Source: Fen-999 sp041480065
GTDB taxonomy: Bacteria; Pseudomonadota; Gammaproteobacteria; Burkholderiales; Rhodocyclaceae
Direction of reading: 5' to 3'
Assembly (NCBI GenBank): GCA_041480065.1
Contig: JBGOZF010000001.1
Coordinates: 62,001-126,000 of the forward strand
Length of the DNA: 64,000 nt
In this document: positions 33,163 to 41,767 of the stretch, piece by piece
Layout of the letters: each line of letters starts with the position of its first letter
Position numbering within the stretch: the first letter of the stretch is position 1
Notes under the pieces: generated by a model
Seen by the model: the letters and a program-made list of their open reading frames with translations, nothing else
The model's database searches: none
What the model was told of the DNA's origin: nothing
Position numbers and translations under genes: made by a program

Positions 33163-34521
33163 ATGCTGCGCGCAATGAGCCTACGCCGACATTGGATCAT
33201 CGTCAGTGTGTTGTTGCCGGGCATGCTGGGCTTGGCGCCTGTTCCCGGCGCCGCCGGTGAGAACGGCGAAAGTACGCCCGGCAAGGACTTGATTCTGGAA
33301 CTGCATGCGCAGAAGCAGCGCGTCTACCTGAACGAGGCGGTTCCGCTGTCGGTGGTTCTCCTCGCCGACTCAGTGTCGGTCCGGAACATTGCTTACCCGA
33401 AGCTCAAGGCCTTCGCCGGCGATATCACGGATTTCGCCGCGCCACGCCGAACGAATATCAGCCGGGATGGTCGCGACTACAGCGCCTACGAGTTCACGGC
33501 AACGCTGACCCCGTCCCGCACCGGCCAGTATCGGCTTGGTCCTGCAGAACTCACCTGCGACGTGCCCGCGCCGGCCGGCGGTGCATCAGCCTTCTTCGGC
33601 AGCAACGAGCCGCACGCCGTGAGACTCAGTTCCGAGTCGCTCGCGGTGACCGTATTGCCCCTGCCGACGAAGGGACGCCCCGCCGATTTTGGCGGTGCCG
33701 TCGGCCGCTTCACGGTGAGCAGGACAGTAGTGCCCGTCGACCTTCGGCAGGGAGATCCCATGACGGTGACCACGCGAATCCGTGGCGTCGGGAACATCAG
33801 CGCCTTTTCTTGCGCTTCCATTGACCTGCCCGGCGTACGCGGCTATCCGCCCCGTGCTATCCGAACTCCCGACAGCCTTGCCTGTGAGCAGACGCTGGTC
33901 GCCGACGCCGCCGACCTGGTGATACCGGCGGCCGGTATCAGCTTCTTCGATCCTTCGTCGGGCCGCTATGTTGCGCGTGGAAGCGATACGGTCGCGGTCC
34001 ATGTGCGAGCGGATACACCCAATCCAGGGGATGGCCAGCCTGCATCCGCAGCGAACCCGATGGCCTCGCCGCTTGATCCGGCCGAATCGACGGCGCCACT
34101 TTGGATCGCGGGAGCCGCGCTTGTGGTCGTGGCAGCCGGCACCGGCCTGCTGCTGCTTGTCCGATATCTACAGCGTGGGCCGCCGGCGCCAAAGATTGAG
34201 GGGGTCGAAGCGGGACGGAATTACCTGATCGAGGCCGAGGCTGCCCTGGATCGCGACGATACCGAGGCCTTCTACCTGGCTGCGTTCCGATTGCTGCAGA
34301 TCGAGGCGGCCACAAGGTCGAATCCACCCGACGGCGGTATCGCCGCTGCCCCCGTGGAATCACGCGTGAGCCAGGCTTTGTCGGGAGGACCGGATATCGA
34401 TCCCTTGGCCCCACTGTTTCGCGAATGCGATGCGGTCCGCTATGGACGGCAGGCCAAAGACCAGCGGGATATGGCGCGAATCCTGGGGCAACTGCGAACT
34501 CTGGGTGTTGTTCGGCCGTAA
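33163..34521 (+). CDS. batD: BatD-like (oxygen tolerance) membrane protein
   Basis: 452 residues from ATG 33163; ATG 33175 would also serve. A signal peptide is followed by repeated Ig-like beta domains (VYLNEAVPLSVVL, YEFTATLTPSRTGQYRLGPAELTC, LRQGDPMTVTTRIRGVGNI), a membrane helix (about 311-333) and a cytoplasmic helical tail (YLIEAEAALDRDD). This is the BatD layout. It completes the MoxR-DUF58-DUF4381-BatABCD operon and meets eboD-like tail to tail 55 bases later. Confidence 0.85.
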   Translation: MLRAMSLRRHWIIVSVLLPGMLGLAPVPGAAGENGESTPGKDLILELHAQKQRVYLNEAVPLSVVLLADSVSVRNIAYPKLKAFAGDITDFAAPRRTNISRDGRDYSAYEFTATLTPSRTGQYRLGPAELTCDVPAPAGGASAFFGSNEPHAVRLSSESLAVTVLPLPTKGRPADFGGAVGRFTVSRTVVPVDLRQGDPMTVTTRIRGVGNISAFSCASIDLPGVRGYPPRAIRTPDSLACEQTLVADAADLVIPAAGISFFDPSSGRYVARGSDTVAVHVRADTPNPGDGQPASAANPMASPLDPAESTAPLWIAGAALVVVAAGTGLLLLVRYLQRGPPAPKIEGVEAGRNYLIEAEAALDRDDTEAFYLAAFRLLQIEAATRSNPPDGGIAAAPVESRVSQALSGGPDIDPLAPLFRECDAVRYGRQAKDQRDMARILGQLRTLGVVRP

Positions 34522-34537
34522 GGCCCCGCCCAGCTTC

Positions 34538-34554
34538 TCGCGCGCGGCGCGCGA
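34538..34554. terminator. Hairpin between convergent batD-like and eboD-like genes
   Basis: A perfect seven-base GC-rich stem (34538-34544 with 34548-34554) with a CGG loop. There is no T-run, so termination strength is doubtful. It sits where transcripts from both sides end. Confidence 0.4.
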
Positions 34555-34576
34555 TACCCGTCAGCAACTTCGATTG

Positions 34577-35791
34577 TCAGGAAACCCGGCGCACAGGCAA
34601 CTGCCTGACAATATTCGTGGTCACAGCGTGCGCCACGGCCTCTCTCCCCTTGCCGGCGGTGCGCGCGGTCAGCAGCGCGATACAGCGCTTCATCAACGGA
34701 GTGTCAATTTCGTGGGCTTCGACCTTGCGACCGATGCCTTCGATCAGCGGGATCGAGAGTTCCCCGCCGAGATGCTCGCGGAATTCCGCCAGCGCCTTGT
34801 CCACGTCGAGCCAGGACAGTGCAGGATGACTGAGGGCAAAACCCAAGGTCTCCAACAGCGTCAGGATCCGATGGAGATCGATCGCGCCAAGGATGCCCAG
34901 ATGATGCGAATACAGCGAGTCAAGCGCAATGCCGATAGCAACGGCCTCGCCATGTTTGACCTCGCTTGCGGACAACTCTTCCAGTTTGTGAGCACACCAA
35001 TGACCGAAATCCAGGGGCCGCGAGGATCCGCTCTCGAAAGGATCGCCGCCGTGGCCGATGTGTTCGAGATGCAGTTCGGCGCAGCGGACGATCATTTGCT
35101 GCATGACTGCCGGAGTGAAGCGGGACAGGCTGGCACGTTCGTCATAGAGGAAATCGAAGAATTTCCGATCCCGGATGAGTGCGACCTTGACGGCTTCGGC
35201 AATGCCCGCGCGCTGATCGCGTTCCGGCAGACTCTGCAGGAAAGCCGCATCGTTGATGACCGCGAACGGCGGGGCAAAGGTGCCGAGGAAGTTCTTGCGA
35301 CCGAAGGCGTTCACGCCGTTCTTGACGCCGATCCCCGCGTCGTTCTGGGCCAGCACGGTGGTCGGCAGCCGGATCAGCCGCACACCCCGGTGGGCGGTGG
35401 CGGCGGCGTAGCCGACTGCATCCAGCACCGCGCCGCCGCCTATGGCAATGATGAATGAGTGACGGCAGATCTTGTGGCGCTCGACAAGGGCGTGAATCAA
35501 CGCCACCTCGTCGGGTTGATGCTTGCATATTTCTCCGCCGCGGATCTGGAGCGGCGGCGCAACAAAGGTGATCGCCGATTTGTGCGCATCACCGTATTGG
35601 CTGATCCGTTCCAGCAGGCTCGGGTTCAGGCGGACCACCTCGCTGTCGATGGCGACCAGCGCCCGGTTGTGCTGATGGCCGCCCTGGCGCATGACGTCGG
35701 CCAGGGCGGTGTTGTTCAGGTCAAATACATCCGTGGTGAAGATGACCGGGTAGGTGTAGTTGACCGCAAAGCGCTGCTGCAGGACTTGCAT
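34577..35791 (-). CDS. eboD: EboD-type 3-dehydroquinate-synthase-like sugar phosphate cyclase
   Basis: 404 residues. The DHQ-synthase fold is clear: IAIGGGAVLDAVGY (NAD), LPTTVLAQNDAGIGVKNGVN, LGTFAPP, and metal ligands in GIAEAVKVALI (Glu), DFGHWCAHKLE (His) and KHGEAVAIG (His). It is longer than AroB and carries a different N-terminus (MQVLQQRFAVNYTYPVIFTTDVF), as in the EboD group of sugar phosphate cyclases. The other ebo genes (B, E, F, C) lie at 41754-45719. Here it is the last gene of an operon with two repeat proteins, a YdjY protein and a PEP-CTERM protein. Its substrate is not known. Confidence 0.82.
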   Translation of the reverse strand: MQVLQQRFAVNYTYPVIFTTDVFDLNNTALADVMRQGGHQHNRALVAIDSEVVRLNPSLLERISQYGDAHKSAITFVAPPLQIRGGEICKHQPDEVALIHALVERHKICRHSFIIAIGGGAVLDAVGYAAATAHRGVRLIRLPTTVLAQNDAGIGVKNGVNAFGRKNFLGTFAPPFAVINDAAFLQSLPERDQRAGIAEAVKVALIRDRKFFDFLYDERASLSRFTPAVMQQMIVRCAELHLEHIGHGGDPFESGSSRPLDFGHWCAHKLEELSASEVKHGEAVAIGIALDSLYSHHLGILGAIDLHRILTLLETLGFALSHPALSWLDVDKALAEFREHLGGELSIPLIEGIGRKVEAHEIDTPLMKRCIALLTARTAGKGREAVAHAVTTNIVRQLPVRRVS

Positions 35792-35814
35792 GACTTGCCT
35801 CTATTCAAGGAGCC

Positions 35815-36972
35815 TTACAGACCCCGATACAGGATCTCCATGGTGATCGTGCCGTAGGAGGTCACCAGGACCGGGTCCTTCTCCATCCAGCGCCCATTTT
35901 CATTTGCCCAGGATCCGTCGGCCTTCTGCAGATTCAAGAGACGCTTGGCCAGATCCTGCCGCCAGTTGACCTTGGTGCCGTCCTTGAGCGTCAGGGTGTC
36001 GACGCCGGCGGCGGAGAGCGCCTTGGCCATCATGTGGTAGTAGTAGTAGAGACCCTCCTGACTCATCCCCGGGTTCTCGTCAAGGGTGTAGTTCCGGGAC
36101 AGCCACTCCATTACCGCCTTGACACGCGGGTCGTTCTTGTCCACCTGGACATAGATCAGGCTGAGCAAGCCGGCGTAGCTCATGCTGCCGTAGGAACGGA
36201 GAGCAGTCTTGCCGCTGCTCAGGGTTTGTTCGCCGGCCATGCTGTGGCCGGGGAAATAGACAAAGCCGCCCTTGTTGTCGGGATCGTCGCTGGCCCATTT
36301 CTGGTCGTTGGAACCGGGCAGATTCTGAGTGCGGTTGATGAACTGGATCGCCGCTTTCCAGTTGAGATCCTTGGCGTCGGGATCGTTGGCCAGGTCGCTC
36401 TTCAGAAAGCGGGTGTAGTGCAATGCCTCTATGGAATTGAACGTGTTGTTCAGGTCCGAATGTTTGTATCTGCCGCCGTAGCCGATGCCACCATTGACGG
36501 CAACATCATCGCCGAGATTGTCCTGCAGGCCTATCAGGAAATTGCGAGCCTTCTTCATGATCGGCTCATATCCAGGGTTGTTGGCCACCAGCAGCGCCAT
36601 CAGCGAGATCGACGTGTTGTAGTTCGGCAGCTTCTCGACATAGATGCCGCCATCCGGCTTCGCGTTCTTGATCAACTGCTCATAACCCTTCTTGATGTTC
36701 GCCTCGTACTTGCGCTTGTATGAGCCTGAAGGATCGCCCTGGTAGGCGGTCAGTGCCAACGCGGACAGCGCCGGGTATTCCGATTCCCCCCATGAGCCAT
36801 CGGCCTTCTGTTGGCCCGCGAGCCAGGCGAGGCCCTTGCCTATCGAAGCTTCCAGCTCCAGTTTCAGCGAGAGGTCGGGTTTCGAGTTGGCCACAACCTT
36901 GTCGGCACACAGCGCCTGCAGGGGTACTACCGCGAAGGCCAGCGCCATGGCCAACCAACTGATCCGCTTCAT
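35815..36972 (-). CDS. Exported prenyltransferase/squalene-oxidase repeat protein
   Basis: 385 residues with a signal peptide (about 1-23, ALCA end). The mature part has toroid alpha/alpha-type repeats with QW-like motifs: LAGQQKADGSWGES near residue 53, NLQKADGSWANENGRW near 350. A middle stretch DDPDNKGGFVYFPG and RSYGSMSYAGLLSL resembles the large secreted family common in Planctomycetes. There is no DxDD acid motif, and the protein is exported, so a squalene-hopene cyclase role is unlikely. It is 23 bases upstream of eboD. Function unknown; binding of a peptide, glycan or lipid is conceivable. Confidence 0.85.
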   Translation of the reverse strand: MKRISWLAMALAFAVVPLQALCADKVVANSKPDLSLKLELEASIGKGLAWLAGQQKADGSWGESEYPALSALALTAYQGDPSGSYKRKYEANIKKGYEQLIKNAKPDGGIYVEKLPNYNTSISLMALLVANNPGYEPIMKKARNFLIGLQDNLGDDVAVNGGIGYGGRYKHSDLNNTFNSIEALHYTRFLKSDLANDPDAKDLNWKAAIQFINRTQNLPGSNDQKWASDDPDNKGGFVYFPGHSMAGEQTLSSGKTALRSYGSMSYAGLLSLIYVQVDKNDPRVKAVMEWLSRNYTLDENPGMSQEGLYYYYHMMAKALSAAGVDTLTLKDGTKVNWRQDLAKRLLNLQKADGSWANENGRWMEKDPVLVTSYGTITMEILYRGL

Positions 36973-36990
36973 CTGTCTCTCCTTGGCAAA

Positions 36991-37725
36991 CTATTTCTTC
37001 GACCGAATGATGACCATCACCGGCGTACCCACGGGCGGCGCGGCATCTTCCCGGACAAACCAGATCTTGTCACTCTCGCCACCGGGCGAGGCATTGTCTA
37101 TCATGGCGGCCGGGTCGTGATACAGGGCCACGATCGAACCGCCCAACTGCGCGGCGAAACGTCCGTTGTGCACCATGGACCCAGTGTAGACCCAGTGCAG
37201 CGTCGGGATGTCCCGTTTCGCCTCACCGACGACCTGCATCATCCATACCTCAGGACTGATCATCTTTCCCTTGCCGTCATCGCTTTTGATGTTCAGCAGG
37301 ATCTCGACCGCCTCACCTTTTGGCGTGGCAGGGTCGCCCTGGAAGCCCAGGGGCGCATTCGTACCTTCCATGCCGACCAGCAGACAGGCCAGTTGCAGGT
37401 TGTAAGGCTCGATGGTAGTCCTGAGCAGGCTTTCGTGGGTCTTGCCGCCGGTGCGCACCAGCAGGTATTCCAGCAGTCCCTTGTTCATGTTCACGGTGGC
37501 CGGAAAGGTAATGGACTTGTCTGCCTTGTTCAGCAGAATCTCGCCAATCCGGTACTGACCGGGGGCAACGAGTTCAGGCGGCGCAATTCTGATCTTCTGA
37601 TGCTCAAACTCATCGATCGACATGGCAGCCGGAGAAGATGGCGATCGGACTTCCTGGGCGATGGCGGCAGTCGCGGCAAACGCCAACCCGAAGGCAAGAA
37701 CTCTGCGCGGGGAACGAAGATTCAT
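36991..37725 (-). CDS. Exported YdjY-like protein
   Basis: 244 residues from ATG 37725 with signal peptide (AATAAIAQE). The sequence fits the YdjY-domain family: IRIAPPELVAPGQYRIG, ITFPATVNMNKGLLEYLLV, GGKTHESLLRT and LQLACLLVGM. Its function is unknown; members are exported and often lie near repeat proteins of the neighbouring type in other phyla (from memory, not checked). It starts after a hairpin and ends 18 bases before the repeat protein. Confidence 0.78.
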   Translation of the reverse strand: MNLRSPRRVLAFGLAFAATAAIAQEVRSPSSPAAMSIDEFEHQKIRIAPPELVAPGQYRIGEILLNKADKSITFPATVNMNKGLLEYLLVRTGGKTHESLLRTTIEPYNLQLACLLVGMEGTNAPLGFQGDPATPKGEAVEILLNIKSDDGKGKMISPEVWMMQVVGEAKRDIPTLHWVYTGSMVHNGRFAAQLGGSIVALYHDPAAMIDNASPGGESDKIWFVREDAAPPVGTPVMVIIRSKK

Positions 37726-37774
37726 GGTGCTCCTTGGTCGGTAGTGGTTTCGCCGGGCGCGGCACCAGACAAGA

Positions 37775-37797
37775 AGAGCGAACGCAAGGTTCGCTCT
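37775..37797 (-). terminator. Hairpin after the PEP-CTERM gene
   Basis: A perfect nine-base stem (37775-37783 with 37789-37797) around a five-base loop, 37 bases after the PEP-CTERM stop and before the YdjY-like gene on the - strand. It is followed by TCTTGTCT, a weak T-tract. It could terminate partly or stabilise the PEP-CTERM transcript. Confidence 0.6.
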
Positions 37798-37833
37798 CCC
37801 TGGGCCCACGACGAGAAAGGCCAATAAGCGGTC

Positions 37834-38496
37834 CTATGCGGCCCCGCTGGATTTCCTGCGGGACAACAGAAGACCGGCCAGAGCGGGTAGCAAAAGGAAA
37901 GCGGTCGAGGGTTCCGGAGCTTGACCACCGTCCTGGCGGATGGTCAGGGTGCTGTAGTAATAGACGGAAGCCTGGCTGTCAGGATCCGTTTGTGTCAGGT
38001 AGAACCCATTAGTCGGCGCGACACTACTCAGGAAGAAACTGGCTACTGCGGACTCCCCTGCGGCAAGGGAAAAATCCCAGCCCAGCGCCATCGACACGTC
38101 GTCCGGCCCGCCAATAGGAACGCCGTTCGTGTTGTCCAACGCTCCCGCAATCAAATTGGTGACAATATCCCCGAAAACCCATCCCGGTTCATCGATCTCC
38201 CACGACTGTCCTGCAGCAAGCGAGCCATTGATAGCGCCGAATTCATTGAACCAAGTGTTCGCGAGCTGATCGATTTCCGCATCGACGAAGCCGATGGCCT
38301 TGTGCGGTCCTGCGCCACTGAAACTCAGGGAGAAGCTTCTGCTGGTAATGGTCTCATTGGGATCGACCAGATTGTCGGATACGGCAGCATCCTTGTATGT
38401 GGCCCATTCTGCCAAGTCGATAACCGCGGCCGACGCACTCCCAACGCAAAACGCGCTCAGCATCAGGGCCAGCAACGTCATAGGTAACTTCTTCAT
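37834..38496 (-). CDS. PEP-CTERM sorting-domain protein
   Basis: 220 residues from ATG 38496 behind AAAGGAG. Signal peptide (ends near GSASA), a mature beta-rich part with no recognised domain, then a PEP-CTERM tail: PEPSTAFLLLP (about 195), hydrophobic segment and the basic end SRRKSS. PEP-CTERM proteins are cleaved by an exosortase (EpsH type) and go to the cell surface or extracellular matrix. No exosortase gene is in the window. Hairpins flank the gene on both sides, which suggests separate control of its mRNA. Confidence 0.88.
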   Translation of the reverse strand: MKKLPMTLLALMLSAFCVGSASAAVIDLAEWATYKDAAVSDNLVDPNETITSRSFSLSFSGAGPHKAIGFVDAEIDQLANTWFNEFGAINGSLAAGQSWEIDEPGWVFGDIVTNLIAGALDNTNGVPIGGPDDVSMALGWDFSLAAGESAVASFFLSSVAPTNGFYLTQTDPDSQASVYYYSTLTIRQDGGQAPEPSTAFLLLPALAGLLLSRRKSSGAA

Positions 38497-38513
38497 TTCT
38501 TGCTCCTTTCGCT

Positions 38514-38539
38514 GTGGCAGCCCCGAAATAGGCTGCCAC
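38514..38539 (-). terminator. Hairpin upstream of the PEP-CTERM gene
   Basis: A perfect nine-base stem (38514-38522 with 38531-38539) around an eight-base loop, 30 bases after the large repeat-protein stop. The ribosome site AAAGGAG of the PEP-CTERM gene comes just after it. No T-run. It may be a processing or 5'-stabilising stem rather than a terminator. Confidence 0.55.
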
Positions 38540-38569
38540 TCGTTCATCAACAGACGCTCTTGGTGCTGA

Positions 38570-41059
38570 CTATCTGCCGCCCGCCGTGGCGCTGACGGCT
38601 GCCGAACCGCAGCCCGTATTGGCGACGACCCGGTAGTAGTACTTGGTGCCATTAACCGCTGAGGCATCCACGTAGGTCGCGCCACTGACGTTGCTGGCGA
38701 CCTTGGCGAAGCCCGTGTTAGGCCCGGTCACGCTACGGTAGACATCGTACGATCCAGCTCCCGCCACAGGTGCCCAGGTCAGCGCTATCTTGCCGCTCTT
38801 GACGCGGGCCGCGAGGTCGCACATGCAGGCACTCCGCACAGTCACGGTGTCGAAGGCTGCGTTGGTCAGGTTGGCTTCACCGCTGGACGGGTAGGCCAGG
38901 AACGTGTTGTCGGTGACCCGCAGGGCGATGCCGTTGCCGCCCACCGTGAAGTCGGACGCGATCTCCGCAGACGTCAGAGCCGGCTTGGCGCCCGTCTTGT
39001 CGATGGCATCGAAAGTCAGGGGCGCCTTGAGGTCCCAGTCCCAGGCGGTGATGGTATCGACCGGGCAGGTCGTGCAGCCTTCTTGATGCTGCCCTTGATC
39101 CTGGTCGAACGACGCCGAGCCATCCAGCAGCAGGCTGTCGTTGGTACACATCGACACCATGTATGGCCCGCCGGACTTGGCTACTGGCGGATGCGGCGGG
39201 TTGGTGATGTTGATGGTCACCACGGTTGTGGCAGTCAGTGCCGGGTCATTGTCATCCGTCACCTTCAGCTTGACCGGGTAGGCACAGGGCAGAACAGCGC
39301 AGGCGAACTGATGGGTGGCGTTGGTCGGCGTGGTCGAACTGGCATCAAAGACACCATCGTTGTTCCAGTCCCACTCGAACTTGGTCAGGTTGGCGATGGT
39401 CTTGCCAGTTTCCGAATGGCCCGAACACGACGGGTTGAAGGTGATGTCCAGGTTAGCAAACGATGGATTCGGCGACGCGGTGAAACAGGCAATCGGCGAC
39501 GCCGCGAACAGCGCGGGTTTCAGGATGATGGTCATCCACGCCGTGGTCAGTGGCTCGTTCGTCAGGTTGCCGGTCCAGTGTCCATCGGCGAACTGCAATT
39601 CCACGATCCTCTGGGCGAGGCCTTTATGGCTGCCGTCACCGCGATACCAGTCGAAGCTTGTCCCGCCTGAATTCGTGATGAACTCAACCGGCCTCGGTAC
39701 TGCGAGACGCATGGCCTTGGCTACTGCATAAAAACCATAGCTCCTGTTGCGACCCCATGATGGTGAGGTCGTGTTCATGAAGGTATTCCAGTTATCCGCC
39801 ATGAACTTTTCGGCGCCGATCCACTTGACATCACGCTCATCGGCAACCGTAGCCGGATCGTTATAGCCAACCTGGCCGTCCATGTCCATCATCACCATGC
39901 CCGAAGGAGTGGTGTTGAACGCGTTGTCGTTGTAGCTGCCGCACGCGCCCTGGTAACCGAAGTATCCACCGGCAACGTACCCAGTCCCGCCGTTCGCGCA
40001 GTAGCTGTAGGCAAGCCATGTGGCGTTTTGCGATTTGAGATTTGGCGGGATGACGACGTTCCAGGGAGCAGCCTGCGCCGGGATCAGGCCGATGGCCGCC
40101 CACTGGCTGGAGGAGTTGTCGTATTGCCCTGTGTAGTATTGCCACTCTCCCCAGGCACCCAGCGGAGAATGCTGACCGTACGCATACATGTCAGCCAAGT
40201 CCTGGACCACTTCACCGTATGTCCAGTTGTGGCCGGCGGCAGCAAAATCCCTGCCGGTCGAATCTCCGGGCGCGACTCCGGAAGCAATGATGGCGTCCAT
40301 CACTTGGCCGCCCTCGTAGATATGCGATCCCTGGTCAGAGATCGGGTACAGGAAGTAGTTGTTGTGGTTGCCGTCGGCGGCGTTGCCGGCGATGTTAACC
40401 GCCGCAAGCCGCGGCGCATTGATGAGGAAGTTCATTCCCCACTTGACCGCCTCGACATAGGGGTCCTTGGTCGGATCACCCTTGATCTTGTGGTTGTTGA
40501 TGGCAAATGCCTGGATTGCGGAGGCAGTCGGAGAGGTATAGGTGTTTGTATAATCCCATTGATGCCAGGACATACGGGAATTGACGACATCATACGAACC
40601 GTTGTTGTACAACCACCACAACCCCTTGTCGATGGCGACATTGATCTGGGCATCGAGGTTGTTGTCTTCGATCTTGGTCAGATAAGTGCCCGATACGGCA
40701 TTGGACATGCTGCTGTCCACCTTGTCCACCTTCAGGGTCGCGGTAAAGGGCGTCCCGGTAGCGCCTGTGTAGGTGTGGGATATTCCCAGGTTGTACTTGG
40801 TGGAACCGCTCACTGTAAGCACGCCAGAGTCGCCTGACCCGTCGCCAAACGACCACTGATACCACCTGGTAGCAGTGCTGTCGGCCTTGACGACGCATTT
40901 CAGAAGCGCCGCACCACCGCTAGTGACTGTGTGTTGCTTGACGGGATCCCCTTGCCAGGGGACGCAGAGGATATTGTCCGCTGCGCAAGCCATGTCTGCA
41001 GCCGCCAATGCAAGACCACCAATGAGCGGAAGCGCCAACCAGTTCTGTCGCCTGAACAT
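38570..41059 (-). CDS. Large exported protein with PKD-like domains and toroid repeats
   Basis: 829 residues from ATG 41059 behind AAGGGGGA. Signal peptide (about 1-26), a PKD-like domain (WYQWSFGDGSGDSG, about 60-125), a long prenyltransferase-repeat-like region (about 145-555; LWWLYNNGSYD, QVGYNDP, LQFADGHWTGN), then two PKD-like domains (FEWDWNNDGVFD and AWDWDLKAP) and a fibronectin-III-like end (GKIALTWAPVAGAGSYDVYR). No membrane anchor, no PEP-CTERM tail. It is the first gene of the - operon, directly behind the sigma-54-like promoter. It looks like a secreted surface or matrix protein. Confidence 0.82.
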   Translation of the reverse strand: MFRRQNWLALPLIGGLALAAADMACAADNILCVPWQGDPVKQHTVTSGGAALLKCVVKADSTATRWYQWSFGDGSGDSGVLTVSGSTKYNLGISHTYTGATGTPFTATLKVDKVDSSMSNAVSGTYLTKIEDNNLDAQINVAIDKGLWWLYNNGSYDVVNSRMSWHQWDYTNTYTSPTASAIQAFAINNHKIKGDPTKDPYVEAVKWGMNFLINAPRLAAVNIAGNAADGNHNNYFLYPISDQGSHIYEGGQVMDAIIASGVAPGDSTGRDFAAAGHNWTYGEVVQDLADMYAYGQHSPLGAWGEWQYYTGQYDNSSSQWAAIGLIPAQAAPWNVVIPPNLKSQNATWLAYSYCANGGTGYVAGGYFGYQGACGSYNDNAFNTTPSGMVMMDMDGQVGYNDPATVADERDVKWIGAEKFMADNWNTFMNTTSPSWGRNRSYGFYAVAKAMRLAVPRPVEFITNSGGTSFDWYRGDGSHKGLAQRIVELQFADGHWTGNLTNEPLTTAWMTIILKPALFAASPIACFTASPNPSFANLDITFNPSCSGHSETGKTIANLTKFEWDWNNDGVFDASSTTPTNATHQFACAVLPCAYPVKLKVTDDNDPALTATTVVTINITNPPHPPVAKSGGPYMVSMCTNDSLLLDGSASFDQDQGQHQEGCTTCPVDTITAWDWDLKAPLTFDAIDKTGAKPALTSAEIASDFTVGGNGIALRVTDNTFLAYPSSGEANLTNAAFDTVTVRSACMCDLAARVKSGKIALTWAPVAGAGSYDVYRSVTGPNTGFAKVASNVSGATYVDASAVNGTKYYYRVVANTGCGSAAVSATAGGR

Positions 41060-41135
41060 AACGAAGTCCCCCTTGTAATTAATGTAAGGTCGCCAACGGA
41101 ACAAGAACGAAAGAGAAAGCCATTCGGGTAAATCC

Positions 41136-41152
41136 ATGCATATATTGTGCCC
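41136..41152 (-). promoter_or_regulatory. Sigma-54-type promoter for the exported-protein operon
   Basis: On the - strand, GGGCAC, five bases (AATAT), then ATGCAT. Against the consensus TGGCAC-N5-TTGCAT it has two mismatches, and the invariant GG and GC are present at the right spacing. The -12 element ends 77 bases before the ATG of the large repeat protein. PEP-CTERM gene clusters in other bacteria are often under sigma-54 with PrsR-type activators. The -12 part overlaps one of two ATGCATAT direct repeats (41136-41143 and 41156-41163), exactly 20 bases apart. Confidence 0.6.
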
Positions 41153-41163
41153 ATGATGCATAT

Positions 41164-41455
41164 CTGTTTAGTTTCACTCGCTTGCAGCTCTTGAGCGCCC
41201 ACGATGAAAGGCAACTGTAAAATTTTCTGACGCTTTCAAATACTCGGGCGACAGCTCTCGCGAAGATCAAGCGACCCGGGCCTTGGCCGATAGCCTTCGA
41301 TCGTCGACTGAGTAGGGAAGAGTCGTGGAACGGCATTCCCTCCAATGTTCCCGGCAAGCACGGAAATCCGGTAATGCTGAGCGTGACGGCGGGAGGGCCA
41401 CAAGTCCGGCGAGTGATAAGCTGTCACCTTCACACAGAATTGCTGGAGGTCTTAC
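41164..41455. other. Rest of the divergent intergenic region
   Basis: About 290 bases between the sigma-54-like site and the start of the ebo-like operon. It holds a small palindrome GGAACGGCATTCC near 41325-41340 and GGAGGT as ribosome site at 41445-41450. I find no clear + strand promoter or enhancer-binding site. Confidence 0.4.
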
Positions 41456-41767
41456 ATGAGTAGCCCCTACGGCCCGATGAGGGCGCAAGACATCCTTGAC
41501 CTGTATTTCATCGAGAATCGCTCACGGATTCTCGACATCGCCTCGTTCCTCGATCGGATCGACCGGTACGACGGCGCCGAGGAAGCAATGGCGGATTACC
41601 GATACAAGGCGTTGATCAAGGTGCTTGGAATTCTAGCGCAGTCGCCGAGCGAGCGCACGAAGTCCATCCAGCTGGCGCTCAGCGATCCGACGAGCGAGCC
41701 GCTCGACAGCGCCGTCGGGTTGAAGGCTTGGGGAGCCTGGCAAGGAGCGCAACATGAAGGCGATTGA
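41456..41767 (+). CDS. Small protein of unknown function heading the ebo-like operon
   Basis: 103 residues, ATG 41456 behind GGAGGT. Predicted mainly helical and soluble: AQDILDLYFIENRSRILDIASFLDRIDRYDGAEE, DYRYKALIKVLGIL, then TKSIQLALSDPTSEPLD. It stands where eboA might be expected but is much shorter than EboA proteins and does not obviously resemble them. It overlaps eboB by 14 bases. The FLDRIDR...AL and SDPT pattern recalls small proteins near ebo genes elsewhere (memory only). Confidence 0.75.
   Translation: MSSPYGPMRAQDILDLYFIENRSRILDIASFLDRIDRYDGAEEAMADYRYKALIKVLGILAQSPSERTKSIQLALSDPTSEPLDSAVGLKAWGAWQGAQHEGD

Noticed and set aside
34577..35791. 3-dehydroquinate synthase of the shikimate pathway (AroB)
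   Set aside because: Longer protein with a different N-terminus, placed among ebo-type and exported-protein genes and not with aroK.
35815..41059. Squalene-hopene cyclase or oxidosqualene cyclase
   Set aside because: Both proteins are exported, lack the DxDD motif, and one carries PKD-like domains.
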